A stretch of DNA of 39,554 nt, from contig CAZVYQ010000024.1 of NCBI GenBank assembly GCA_964631375.1, positions 1 through 39,554 on the forward strand, given 5' to 3'. The DNA comes from JAAYYM01 sp964631375 (GTDB lineage: Bacteria; Bacillota; Clostridia; Lachnospirales; Lachnospiraceae). Made by a program: the position numbers and the translations under genes. Below the pieces are notes generated by a model. It was not told the origin of the DNA and ran no database searches. It saw only the letters and a program-made list of their open reading frames with translations. Below are positions 8,035 through 16,444 of this stretch, piece after piece (within the stretch, counting starts at the first letter, position 1; each line of letters starts with the position of its first letter).

Positions 8035-10122
8035 ATGAAGAGCAATGTACCAGAGATTTTCGGCAGTATGGTTTTCAATGATGCAATCATGAGAGAAAAG
8101 CTGCCAAAGGATATCTACAAGTCCTTACATAAGACCATCGAGGATGGCAAGGATCTGGATATCACGGTAGCAAATGTAGTTGCAATTGCCATGAAGGATT
8201 GGGCAATTGAAAAGGGTGCTACACACTATACACACTGGTTCCAGCCAATGACCGGAATCACCGCTGAAAAGCATGACAGTTTCATCTCTCCACAGAATGA
8301 CGGACGCATCATCATGGAGTTCTCAGGAAAGGAACTGATCAAGGGCGAGCCGGATGCTTCCAGCTTTCCATCAGGAGGTCTTCGTTCTACCTTTGAAGCC
8401 AGAGGCTATACAGCATGGGATCCTACCTCATACGCATTCGTAAAGGATGGCGTTCTCTGTGTTCCAACAGCGTTCTGTTCATATGGTGGTGAGGCACTGG
8501 ACAAGAAAACCCCTCTCCTACACTCCATGGAGGTCATCAGCGAACAGGCTATCAGAGTCCTGCGTCTGTTTGGCAATACAGATGCAAAACGTGTCAATAC
8601 AACTGTTGGTCCTGAGCAGGAATATTTCCTGATTGACAAAAAGCTGTTCGATCAGAGAAAGGATCTGATCTACTGTGGACGTACACTTTTTGGAGCAAAG
8701 CAGCCTAAAGGTCAGGAGCTGGATGATCATTACTTCGGAGCAATCAAGCCTCGTATCAGTGCTTTTATGAAGGAATTAAACGAGGAATTATGGAAGCTCG
8801 GAATCCTGGCAAAAACGGAGCATAATGAAGTCGCTCCTGCACAGCATGAGTTGGCACCGATCTTTACAACTACCAACATTGCTACTGATCACAATCAGCT
8901 GACAATGGAAATCATGAAAAACGTAGCAGCAAGACACGGTTTGGTATGTCTGCTTCAGGAAAAGCCATTTGCAGGCGTAAACGGAAGCGGTAAGCACAAC
9001 AACTGGTCACTCTGTACAGATACAGGTATCAATCTGCTGGAGCCCGGAAAATCACCTCATGAAAATGCACAGTTCCTTTTATTCTTTGTAGCCGTTATCA
9101 AGGCCATTGATGAGTATCAGGATCTGATGAGAGTTTCGGTAGCATCAGCAGGCAACGATCACAGACTGGGGGCAAATGAGGCTCCACCGGCGATCATGTC
9201 CATGTTCATCGGTGATGATCTGGAGGAGATCCTGGAGGCTCTGGTCAACAAGGTTCCTTATAATGGTTCCGGCGATCAGACGATGGAAATCGGGGTTCAT
9301 GTCCTTCCGAACTTTCCCAAGGATACAACCGATCGAAATCGTACTTCACCCTTTGCTTTTACAGGTAACAAGTTTGAGTTCAGAAGTCTTGGCTCAGCTG
9401 CTTCCATATCAGGTCCGAACATCGTTTTAAATACGATTGTAGCCGAGGAATTGAAGCAGTTTGCAGACGAGCTGGAACAGGCAGCTGATTTTACGGAAGC
9501 ATTGAACAAGCTCATCAGACGTACCATCAGAGAGCATAAGCGAATCATCTTCAATGGTGACGGATATTCTGCCGAATGGCCGGTCGAAGCCGAGAAGAGA
9601 GGATTGCTCAACTTGAGAACTACTATGGATGCACTTCCTGAGTTTATCAATGATAAGAATGTGAAATTATTCACTGAATTCGGAATCTTCACAGAAACAG
9701 AGTTACATTCCAGATATGAGATTCTTCTCGAGACCTACAGCAAGATCATTAATATCGAGGGTCTGACGATGGTTGATATGGCAAGCAAGGATATCCTTCC
9801 GGCAGTGAATACATATATTGCCAAATTAACTGCTACGGCTGCTGCCAAGAAGGGATTGAATGCTTCGTTGCCATGCAAGATGGAGTTGAGTCTGATCGAA
9901 AAGTTATCGGCTCTGGAGGACAAGGCTTATGAGCAGGTCGGTGTACTCTCTGAAGCACTTACAAGTGCGGAAGGAAGTGGGCTGGAGTTAGCTACCTATT
10001 ACAAGGATGTAGTGATTACAGCGATGAACGAGCTGCGTGCAACCGTAGATGCCATCGAAGTCAACACTGATGCATCTCTCTGGCCATATCCGCAGTATGG
10101 GGATTTGTTATTTAGAATTTAA
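8035..10122 (+). CDS. glnN: Glutamine synthetase type III
   Basis: 695 residues, the usual length for GSIII and far longer than GSI. It makes glutamine from glutamate, ammonia and ATP in the cytosol. Active-site segments are easy to see in order: GPEQEYFLID, HNEVAPAQHELAP, NGSGKHNNWSL and GNDHRLGANEAPPAI. The opening FGSMVFNDAIMREKLP is typical of the type III N-terminal domain. GAGGAG lies about 10 bases before the ATG. The gene has its own near-consensus promoter and a hairpin-bearing leader. It is followed after a 392-base gap by the ammonium transporter-PII gene, and a second, unrelated-class glutamine synthetase lies 5 kb away. GSIII is often induced by nitrogen limitation, which fits the setting. 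Confidence 0.96.
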   Translation: MKSNVPEIFGSMVFNDAIMREKLPKDIYKSLHKTIEDGKDLDITVANVVAIAMKDWAIEKGATHYTHWFQPMTGITAEKHDSFISPQNDGRIIMEFSGKELIKGEPDASSFPSGGLRSTFEARGYTAWDPTSYAFVKDGVLCVPTAFCSYGGEALDKKTPLLHSMEVISEQAIRVLRLFGNTDAKRVNTTVGPEQEYFLIDKKLFDQRKDLIYCGRTLFGAKQPKGQELDDHYFGAIKPRISAFMKELNEELWKLGILAKTEHNEVAPAQHELAPIFTTTNIATDHNQLTMEIMKNVAARHGLVCLLQEKPFAGVNGSGKHNNWSLCTDTGINLLEPGKSPHENAQFLLFFVAVIKAIDEYQDLMRVSVASAGNDHRLGANEAPPAIMSMFIGDDLEEILEALVNKVPYNGSGDQTMEIGVHVLPNFPKDTTDRNRTSPFAFTGNKFEFRSLGSAASISGPNIVLNTIVAEELKQFADELEQAADFTEALNKLIRRTIREHKRIIFNGDGYSAEWPVEAEKRGLLNLRTTMDALPEFINDKNVKLFTEFGIFTETELHSRYEILLETYSKIINIEGLTMVDMASKDILPAVNTYIAKLTATAAAKKGLNASLPCKMELSLIEKLSALEDKAYEQVGVLSEALTSAEGSGLELATYYKDVVITAMNELRATVDAIEVNTDASLWPYPQYGDLLFRI

Positions 10123-10145
10123 AATCATTATTTTAGTTGTAAACC

Positions 10146-10378
10146 GGCAAAGTGTGCATGCGTATCACGCGAAAGTTCAGGACTCCAAATGTAAGAGATT
10201 CTAAGTGTTCGTATTTAGAATAATTGGAAATGGACACTACCGCTTGAGATTCGCCATCCAGGCTCAGCTCAAGCTTTTCCCGACATCGTGTCGGGAAATA
10301 GCTGATACGAAACGAACACTAAGAATTTCTAACATTTTACGTATTCACTTTTCGCATGCTACGCATGCACACTTTGCC
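10146..10378. repeat. 233-bp fold-back (long imperfect inverted repeat), candidate MITE-like or structured-RNA element
   Basis: The outer arms, GGCAAAGTGTGCATGCGTA at 10146-10164 and its exact reverse complement at 10360-10378, match over 19 of 19 bases. Inner arms at 10194-10211 and 10313-10330 match at 16 of 18. In the middle are two more hairpins: GCTTGAG (10242-10248) with CTCAAGC (10268-10274), and a perfect 10-bp stem with a TCG loop at 10276-10298. No ORF of note and no transposase are present. No clear target-site duplication is seen; TAAAC occurs near both ends but at unequal distance. The rest of the glnN-amt gap holds the transporter's leader. Confidence 0.7.
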
Positions 10379-10399
10379 TCCTAAACTGATCTACAATTT

Positions 10400-10405
10400 T
10401 ATAAT
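10400..10405 (+). promoter_or_regulatory. Candidate -10 box of the ammonium transporter gene
   Basis: A perfect TATAAT in an AT-rich stretch, 110 bases before the transporter start. The only -35-like match upstream, TTGCCT at 10374-10379, is 20 bases away, which is too far. It also falls in the end of the fold-back element. The promoter is therefore tentative. Confidence 0.35.
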
Positions 10406-10437
10406 CTATATAACTATATACTAAATATTTTAAACAC

Positions 10438-10489
10438 AACGATGTGTATCGGGATAGATAAGAGTCCCACATGATACACATCGTTTTTA
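10438..10489 (+). terminator. Strong intrinsic terminator immediately upstream of the ammonium transporter
   Basis: AACGATGTGTATC (10438-10450) pairs exactly with GATACACATCGTT (10473-10485), a 13-bp stem, followed by TTTTTATT. The 22-base loop holds a further GGGA/TCCC pairing. It lies 26 bases before the transporter ATG. It either ends glnN transcription or acts as an attenuator in the transporter leader. The candidate -10 at 10400 upstream favours the latter. Confidence 0.8.
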
Positions 10490-10514
10490 TTATTAAAAAA
10501 AAGGAGGAAAAACT

Positions 10515-12221
10515 ATGTACACATTACTATCACCTTCGGTAACCCCGGAGAACATTAACACAATTTGGATTTTGCTTGGTGCCGCATTGGTATTTTTTAT
10601 GCAGGCTGGTTTTGCCATGGTGGAGACGGGCTTCACCAGAGCGAAGAACGCAGGTAACATCATTATGAAGAACCTGATGGATTTTGCCTGTGGTGCCCCG
10701 ATCTTTTGGATCGTTGGGTATGGTCTGATGTTTGCAGGTACAGGCAAATTCATCGGAGGGCTTGATTTATTCACAAATGCAGGTGGGGATTTTGCAACCT
10801 TGATCTTTCAGACTGTATTCTGTGCAACAGCAGCAACTATAGTATCAGGAGCTATGGCTGAACGTACAAAGTTCAAGTCATACCTTGTATATTCGGTTGT
10901 CATCAGTGCATTGATCTATCCGATCTCAGGTCACTGGATCTGGGGCGGCGGCTGGTTATCTCAGCTTGGTTTCCACGATTTTGCCGGTTCTACTGCTGTT
11001 CATATGGTAGGTGGTGTATCAGCACTGATTGGTGCCAAGATTCTCGGACCCAGACTTGGAAAATATGATAAAAACGGAAAGCCTCGTGCGATCCCCGGAC
11101 ATTCACTGACACTCGGTGCACTTGGTGTATTCATTCTTTGGTTCTGCTGGTTTGGATTTAATGGATGTTCTACAGTTTCCATGGTAGATGGTGCTGATGT
11201 TTTGGCAAGTAAGGTATTTGTTACAACAAATCTGGCCGCTGCATGTGCAACCGTAGCAACTATGATCTTTACATGGATTCGCTACAAGAAGCCTGATGTA
11301 TCCATGACATTAAACGGCTCACTGGCAGGTCTGGTAGCCATTACAGCAGGCTGTGACGTTGTTGAGCCATGGGCTGCGGCAGTCATTGGTATTATCGCAG
11401 GTATTGTAGTAGTCTTGGCTGTTGAGTTCTTTGATCAGGTAGTAAAAATCGATGATCCAGTTGGTGCAATCGCAGTACATGGCTGCTGTGGTGCTCTCGG
11501 AACTATTCTGACAGGTGTATTTGCAAATGAGGTTGGTTTGGTAAACGGAGGCGGATTTGCTTTCCTTGGTATTCAATGTTTGGGAGTTTTGAGTGTAATC
11601 GCATGGGTTACCGTTACCATGACAATCGTATTCCTTCTGATCAAAAAGATCTTTGGTCTTCGTGTATCAGTGGAAGAAGAAGTACTTGGACTGGATGTTA
11701 CAGAGCATGGTCTTGTAAGTGCTTATGCCGATTTCTCATCTACTATGGAGGAAATCTATGTAGATGAACCACTCGCAGCCAAGATCACAGGTTCTACTCC
11801 TGTTGAAGAAGCTGTTCCGGTACAGCTGAAATCTGCACCATCTGTTGCAAGCGATGATTCAGGGCTGAGATTTACAAAGGTCGAAATCGTATGTAAGCAG
11901 AATCGCTTTGATATACTGAAGACTGCCATGAGTAGCATCGGTATTACAGGTATGACGGTAACCAACGTTTTAGGATATGGTATTCAGCAGGGTAAACCGG
12001 AATTCTATCGTGGTGCAGCGGTCGAAAGTAACCTGCTTCCAAAGGTTCAGGTCGAGATGGTTGTATGCAAGGTGCCTGTTCAGACAGTAATTGACACAGC
12101 TAAGAAGGTATTATATACAGGACACATCGGCGATGGTAAGATCTTTGTTTCCAACATCGAGAATGTAATCAAGGTTCGCACCGGCGAAGAGGGTTATGAC
12201 GCTTTGCAGGATGTAGAATAA
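10515..12221 (+). CDS. Ammonium transporter fused to a C-terminal P-II regulatory domain
   Basis: 568 residues. Residues 1 to about 400 are an Amt/MEP/Rh channel: MVETGFTRAKN near 35-45, and the pore twin histidines His163 (AVHMVGG) and His322 (AVHGCCG). A linker of about 50 residues leads to a complete P-II domain at about 452-568, with TGMTVTNVLGYG, YRGAAVESNLLPK (T-loop) and TGHIGDGKIFV (B-loop). P-II proteins normally plug Amt as separate GlnK; here channel and regulator are one chain. The T-loop keeps the Tyr equivalent to Tyr46 (Tyr498), but the uridylylated Tyr51 position is Val503, so GlnD-type uridylylation is not expected. AAGGAGG lies about 7 bases before the ATG. Confidence 0.95.
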   Translation: MYTLLSPSVTPENINTIWILLGAALVFFMQAGFAMVETGFTRAKNAGNIIMKNLMDFACGAPIFWIVGYGLMFAGTGKFIGGLDLFTNAGGDFATLIFQTVFCATAATIVSGAMAERTKFKSYLVYSVVISALIYPISGHWIWGGGWLSQLGFHDFAGSTAVHMVGGVSALIGAKILGPRLGKYDKNGKPRAIPGHSLTLGALGVFILWFCWFGFNGCSTVSMVDGADVLASKVFVTTNLAAACATVATMIFTWIRYKKPDVSMTLNGSLAGLVAITAGCDVVEPWAAAVIGIIAGIVVVLAVEFFDQVVKIDDPVGAIAVHGCCGALGTILTGVFANEVGLVNGGGFAFLGIQCLGVLSVIAWVTVTMTIVFLLIKKIFGLRVSVEEEVLGLDVTEHGLVSAYADFSSTMEEIYVDEPLAAKITGSTPVEEAVPVQLKSAPSVASDDSGLRFTKVEIVCKQNRFDILKTAMSSIGITGMTVTNVLGYGIQQGKPEFYRGAAVESNLLPKVQVEMVVCKVPVQTVIDTAKKVLYTGHIGDGKIFVSNIENVIKVRTGEEGYDALQDVE

Positions 12222-12261
12222 AGGTGGGATAACACCCACAGTACTTCCCTTATTTGGTAAA

Positions 12262-12303
12262 TGGCCCGGCATGTTCTCCACATGCCGGGCCACCCCGTTT
12301 TCA
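12262..12303 (+). terminator. Terminator between the convergent amt-PII and dapL genes
   Basis: TGGCCCGGCATG (12262-12273) and CATGCCGGGCCA (12281-12292) form a perfect GC-rich 12-bp stem with a 7-base loop. The T-run comes after ACCCCG on the plus strand. There is no good T-run on the other side, so it mainly serves the transporter gene, though the stem could also block leftward reading. Confidence 0.75.
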
Positions 12304-12316
12304 TCTATCATGTAAA

Positions 12317-13531
12317 CTATAATTTTTTCATTCTCTCAACTGCTTCCACAGTCTTCTCGTAGGTATTGAATGCAGTCAGACGGAAGTAGCCTTCTCCGCT
12401 TGGACCAAAGCCTGAACCCGGAGTTCCTACGACATTGGCTTTTTCAAGCAGATAATCAAAGAAATCCCATGAACTCATCTGATCCGGAGTCTTCATCCAG
12501 ATATAGGGTGCATTGACACCGCCCGATACAGTAAAGCCTGCAGCTGATAATCCATCCATAATACACCTTGCATTTCTCATGTAATACGCAACCTGTTCCT
12601 TGAGCTGTGCCTTGCCTTCCGGAGAATAAACAGCTTCTCCCGCTCGCTGTATGATATAGGGTGCTCCGTTATACTTGGTTCCGTGACGTCTTGCCCACAA
12701 AGAATGTAACATCACATCGCCTGCTTTGAGATCCTTCGGAATGACAGTGGCTCCCAGACGTGTACCGGTAAATCCTGCATTCTTTGAGAAGGAACGCAGC
12801 TCGATCGCACATGTCCTTGCACCGTCACATTCAAAGATCGTATGCGGTACATCTGCTTCTGAAATATAAGCCTCATATGCTGCATCATAAATAATAACAG
12901 CACCTACTTTATTTGCATAATCAACCCACTCCTGCAGCTGTGCCTTGTTGATGGTAGAGCCTGTTGGATTATTCGGAAAGCACAGATAGATCAGATCCGG
13001 TGTTTCCTTTGGCAGCTCCGGTGCGAACCCGGTTGCTGCTGTACATGGCATATAGATCACATCGCTCCAGGTCTCACTCTGTTCATGAAAAGTACCTGCT
13101 CTGCCTGCCATAACATTGGTATCTACATATACAGGATAAACTGGATCACAAACCGCTATTCTATTATCCTTTGCAAAGATCTCCTGAATATTACCAGAAT
13201 CGCATTTTGCTCCGTCAGAAATAAAGATCTCGTCCGCCTCGATCTGACAGCCACGTGCTTTATAATCATTGTCTGAGATTGCTTTTCGTAAAAACTCATA
13301 TCCCAGATCAGGTGCATATCCGCGAAATGTCTCAATGTGTCCCATTTCCTCTACAGCATCATGTAACGATTTGATAATCGCCGGTACTAATGGCTGAGTT
13401 ACATCTCCGATCCCCATCTTAATAATTGGTGCTTCGGGATGCTCTGCTGCAAAAGCATTCACCTTTTTCCCAATGTTTGAAAACAGGTAGCTGCCACGTA
13501 GTTTTAAGTAATCTTCGTTCACCTTGAACAT
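12317..13531 (-). CDS. dapL: LL-diaminopimelate aminotransferase
   Basis: 404 residues, close to the family norm of about 410. It converts L-tetrahydrodipicolinate to LL-diaminopimelate with glutamate as amino donor, in the short route to lysine and peptidoglycan. The protein opens NEDYLKLRGSYLFSNI, a DapL signature, with GIGDVTQPL after it. The PLP lysine is in SFSKNAGFTGTRLG, and CFPNNPTGS contacts the substrate. It is the last gene of the glnA-ANTAR-dapF-dapL run, 64 bases after dapF, whose product acts on the DapL product. Using glutamate as donor ties it to the glutamine/glutamate supply made by the neighbours. Confidence 0.95.
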   Translation of the reverse strand: MFKVNEDYLKLRGSYLFSNIGKKVNAFAAEHPEAPIIKMGIGDVTQPLVPAIIKSLHDAVEEMGHIETFRGYAPDLGYEFLRKAISDNDYKARGCQIEADEIFISDGAKCDSGNIQEIFAKDNRIAVCDPVYPVYVDTNVMAGRAGTFHEQSETWSDVIYMPCTAATGFAPELPKETPDLIYLCFPNNPTGSTINKAQLQEWVDYANKVGAVIIYDAAYEAYISEADVPHTIFECDGARTCAIELRSFSKNAGFTGTRLGATVIPKDLKAGDVMLHSLWARRHGTKYNGAPYIIQRAGEAVYSPEGKAQLKEQVAYYMRNARCIMDGLSAAGFTVSGGVNAPYIWMKTPDQMSSWDFFDYLLEKANVVGTPGSGFGPSGEGYFRLTAFNTYEKTVEAVERMKKL

Positions 13532-13595
13532 ATTTTGTCCCTCTCTTTCCTAAATCCATATCATAAACAATCAGACAATATGATGTCTTTATCAC

Positions 13596-14459
13596 TTAGT
13601 AAGTGTAATCGCCTGTAAACACCGTGGTTGCACTTCCTGTCATGTACACACGGTTTAATATTCTGTCCCATTCGATCTGTAAGTCTCCGCCAAGTAGTTT
13701 AACAGTTACTGATGTGTCTGTCAAACCATTCAGAATACAGGCAACCGCAGTTGCACAGGAGCCGGTACCACAAGCAAGCGTCTCACCGGTGCCTCGCTCC
13801 CACACACGCATCCTGACCGTATTACGGTTGATAATCTCCACAAATTCCGCATTGATCCGATTTGGAAATGCCGGATGATGTTCAAACTTAGGGCCGATCT
13901 GCGCAACCGGAAAGTGCTCCACATCCTCGACAAATATCACAGCATGAGGATTGCCCATGGATACACAGGTTATCTGATATGCTTTATTGTCCACCTCAAT
14001 TGGCTCATCAATGGCTTTTTCATTTTTAGAGATCACCGGAACCTTTTCGGCTACCGTCTCGGGTTCTCCCATATCTACTCTGACTGTATCCACGACCTTG
14101 CCGTGATTACCTGTTTCGCCTGGTCGTACGTCACGCAGATTCAAGGTCAGATACTTGATCTTTCCCGCTGATATGATACTGATTTCTGTCTGGTCTACGA
14201 TTCCGTTGTCAAAGACATATTTTGCTACGCACCGTATTCCGTTACCGCACATCTCGGAGTAAGAGCCATCTGCATTATACATTTCCATCTCGCAGTCTGC
14301 TTCCTCTGATGGATTGATAAAGATCGCCCCGTCTCCTCCGATACCGAAATGTCTGTCACTTACGCGTTTTGCAAGTAAACTCTTTCCTTCTATCTTCTGT
14401 GTAAAGCAATCAAAATACACATAATCATTTCCTAGTCCATGCATTTTCGTAAACTTCAT
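13596..14459 (-). CDS. dapF: Diaminopimelate epimerase
   Basis: 287 residues. It turns LL- into meso-diaminopimelate by a two-base mechanism. Both catalytic cysteines are visible: MCGNGIRCVAKY and ACGTGSCATA. The N-terminus KFTKMHGLGNDYVYFD is standard for the family. It lies 24 bases after the ANTAR regulator gene and 64 bases before dapL, with no terminator on either side, so co-transcription with glnA is likely. Meso-diaminopimelate feeds both peptidoglycan and lysine. Confidence 0.97.
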   Translation of the reverse strand: MKFTKMHGLGNDYVYFDCFTQKIEGKSLLAKRVSDRHFGIGGDGAIFINPSEEADCEMEMYNADGSYSEMCGNGIRCVAKYVFDNGIVDQTEISIISAGKIKYLTLNLRDVRPGETGNHGKVVDTVRVDMGEPETVAEKVPVISKNEKAIDEPIEVDNKAYQITCVSMGNPHAVIFVEDVEHFPVAQIGPKFEHHPAFPNRINAEFVEIINRNTVRMRVWERGTGETLACGTGSCATAVACILNGLTDTSVTVKLLGGDLQIEWDRILNRVYMTGSATTVFTGDYTY

Positions 14460-14483
14460 ATGACTCTCCTATACCATTAAATT

Positions 14484-15029
14484 CTACTGCATTAACGTTA
14501 ATATCATCTGTGCAGTCTCTACCATATTGGTTCCGGTATCCATGCTGCTTTTTTGGATATAACGGTGTGCTTCTTCCTCTGTCATATCGTTGCGATCCAT
14601 TAACAACTGCTTTGCCTGAGACAATACCTGTGTATCTTCTGTACTTCGTGCCTTGGGCTTGCAGTTTAGCTTTCTCCGTCGGCGTGTAATCGTCTGTGAG
14701 ATCATGGAAATGGTATTTACCAGATCGTGTGCCTTGATCGGCATCTGTACCCGAACGATATTGTCATCTATGCAGTTTTGCAACAAATGTCTGGATGCTA
14801 CCAACAGCATCTCAAAGTTTTTCGGCAGATATTCATGCAGCTCTGCATACATCATATCTGCAAATTGATACCCACATACGATGATTCCATCATCCAGTTC
14901 GTCTGTATACTGTAGTGCCTGTGCACCTGTCGTGCATACAGCCAAAACCGAGACACCGTTTCTCACAAGGAAACTACGTATATTCTGGGCGTCTTCCAGT
15001 TTGGGGAAGACTACTATGACACTAACCAA
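14484..15029 (-). CDS. ANTAR-domain RNA-binding antiterminator with a pseudo-receiver domain
   Basis: 181 residues. The first 110 or so have a receiver-like fold but lack the phospho-acceptor Asp: the strand reads GIIVCGYQFAD. The switch Lys may be kept (QMPIKAHDL). A basic linker (TRRRRKLNCKPKAR) leads to a C-terminal ANTAR domain with AKQLLMDRNDMTEEEAHRYIQKSSM. ANTAR proteins bind two-hairpin RNA leaders and prevent early termination. The start is TTG at 15029, supported by AGGAGGTGA 8 bases ahead; a nearby ATG is out of frame and stops at once. The gene follows glnA by 45 bases, and the glnA leader looks like an ANTAR target, so self-regulation is likely. The nitrogen signal it senses is unknown. 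Confidence 0.88.
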   Translation of the reverse strand: MVSVIVVFPKLEDAQNIRSFLVRNGVSVLAVCTTGAQALQYTDELDDGIIVCGYQFADMMYAELHEYLPKNFEMLLVASRHLLQNCIDDNIVRVQMPIKAHDLVNTISMISQTITRRRRKLNCKPKARSTEDTQVLSQAKQLLMDRNDMTEEEAHRYIQKSSMDTGTNMVETAQMILTLMQ

Positions 15030-15074
15030 ATATACATCACCTCCTGAAATGAATTGCGTTCACTCAAGATGTGA

Positions 15075-16406
15075 TCAATATTTATACAGATACTCATCGA
15101 TTTCCCACTGGGTTACCTGTGTGCAGTATGTATTCCACTCCTCACGCTTTGCTTTGTCATATTTACGATAAATATGTTCGCCCAGGATCTCTCTGACAAA
15201 GGTATCTGCCTCCATCTCCTCGATTGCTTCCATCAAACTGCATGGAAGCTCCTCGATCTGGTTGGCCTTCAGTTCCTCCTTGGTCATCTCAAAGATATTC
15301 CCTTCAACCCCTGCAGGCGGCATGATCTGATTTCTGATTCCGTCCATTCCTGCTGCCAGGCACAATGCCAGTGTGAGATATGGATTACAGGATGGATCCG
15401 GGCTCCTGAGTTCCACTCTAGTACCTGCTCCACGAGATGCCGGGATACGAATCAGTGGACTTCTGTTTTTACAGCTCCATGCGATATATACCGGTGCTTC
15501 ATAGCCTGCAACCAGTCGCTTATAGGAATTCACCAGCGGGTTGGTAATGGCGGCCATTCCCTTGATATGTTTCATAATACCACCAATAAAATAATATGCT
15601 TCTTTACTGAGTCCTAACTCTCCATCTGGATCGCAAAATACGTTTTTCCCATCCTTTGTCAAGGACATATTGGTATGCATGCCGGAACCGCACATTCCTG
15701 CCTTTGGCTTAGGCATAAAGGTTGCATGCAGTCCGTGACGTTTTGCAATGGTCTTGACCGCCAGCTTGAAGGTCATGATATTATCGGCTGTTGCAAGTGC
15801 TTCGTCATACTTAAAATCAATTTCATGCTGTGCAGGTGCTACCTCATGGTGAGATGCTTCTACCTCAAAACCCATATCCTCCAAAGTCAATACCATATCA
15901 CGTCTGGCATTTTCTCCAAGATCAACGGGACCCAGATCGAAATAGCTTGCCTTTTCATGAGTGATCGTAGTCGGCAAGCCGTTTTCATCACTGTGAAACA
16001 GGAAAAATTCACACTCCGGTCCGACATCAAAATGATATCCCATATCCTGTATCTTTTGAATCTCTCTTTTCAGGATATGTCTCGGATCTCCCTCAAATGG
16101 AGTTCCGTCAGGATTGTAGACATCACAGATCAATCTGGCAACCTTGCCCTGCTGTGGTCTCCATGGAAAAATGCAGAATGTATCCAGATCCGGATACAGA
16201 TACATGTCGGACTCTTCGATTCTCACAAAGCCCTCGATGGAAGATCCGTCAAACATACATTTATTATCAAGTGCCTTTTCTAACTGGCAGGAGGTAATCG
16301 CAACATTTTTCAGGTTGCCGAAGATATCAGTAAACTGTAGCCTGATAAACTCTACATCCTCCTCTTCAACGATTCTCATAATATCTTCTTTTGAATAATG
16401 GTTCAT
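15075..16406 (-). CDS. glnA: Glutamine synthetase type I (alpha subtype)
   Basis: 443 residues, the GSI-alpha length. Motifs in order: LQFTDIFGNLKN, FDGSSIEGF, GPECEFFLF, HHEVAPAQHEIDF, CGSGMHTNMSL and RIPASRGAGTRVELRSPD. The adenylylation Tyr context of GSI-beta (NLYDL) is absent; NIFEMTKEE stands there instead, as in feedback-inhibited Gram-positive enzymes. AAAGGAG precedes the ATG by about 7 bases. A consensus promoter and a double-hairpin leader lie upstream. The ANTAR, dapF and dapL genes follow. Its role is cytosolic ammonia assimilation, alongside the GSIII encoded at 8035. Confidence 0.97.
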   Translation of the reverse strand: MNHYSKEDIMRIVEEEDVEFIRLQFTDIFGNLKNVAITSCQLEKALDNKCMFDGSSIEGFVRIEESDMYLYPDLDTFCIFPWRPQQGKVARLICDVYNPDGTPFEGDPRHILKREIQKIQDMGYHFDVGPECEFFLFHSDENGLPTTITHEKASYFDLGPVDLGENARRDMVLTLEDMGFEVEASHHEVAPAQHEIDFKYDEALATADNIMTFKLAVKTIAKRHGLHATFMPKPKAGMCGSGMHTNMSLTKDGKNVFCDPDGELGLSKEAYYFIGGIMKHIKGMAAITNPLVNSYKRLVAGYEAPVYIAWSCKNRSPLIRIPASRGAGTRVELRSPDPSCNPYLTLALCLAAGMDGIRNQIMPPAGVEGNIFEMTKEELKANQIEELPCSLMEAIEEMEADTFVREILGEHIYRKYDKAKREEWNTYCTQVTQWEIDEYLYKY

Positions 16407-16444
16407 GGCTTTTCTCCTTTGATTTATCCTTAAAATAAATAAAA

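Noticed and set aside
7842..8081. 79-codon plus-strand frame overlapping the end of the YfhO gene and the start of glnN
   Set aside because: It runs across the glnN promoter and leader, has no fitting ribosome site, overlaps glnN by about 47 bases in another frame and shows no recognisable protein features.
9297..9692. 131-codon minus-strand frame inside glnN
   Set aside because: It is antisense within a conserved gene, and its composition mirrors the sense codons.
10136..10390. Target-site duplication TAAAC around the fold-back element
   Set aside because: The two copies lie at unequal distances (1 and 3 bases) from the repeat ends, so this may be chance.
10438..10489. ANTAR dual hairpin in the ammonium transporter leader
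   Set aside because: Only one strong hairpin is visible. No hexaloop with A1/G4 could be drawn, so only a plain terminator or attenuator is claimed.
15675..16283. 202-codon plus-strand frame opposite glnA
   Set aside because: Antisense shadow of the conserved glnA frame with no ribosome site.
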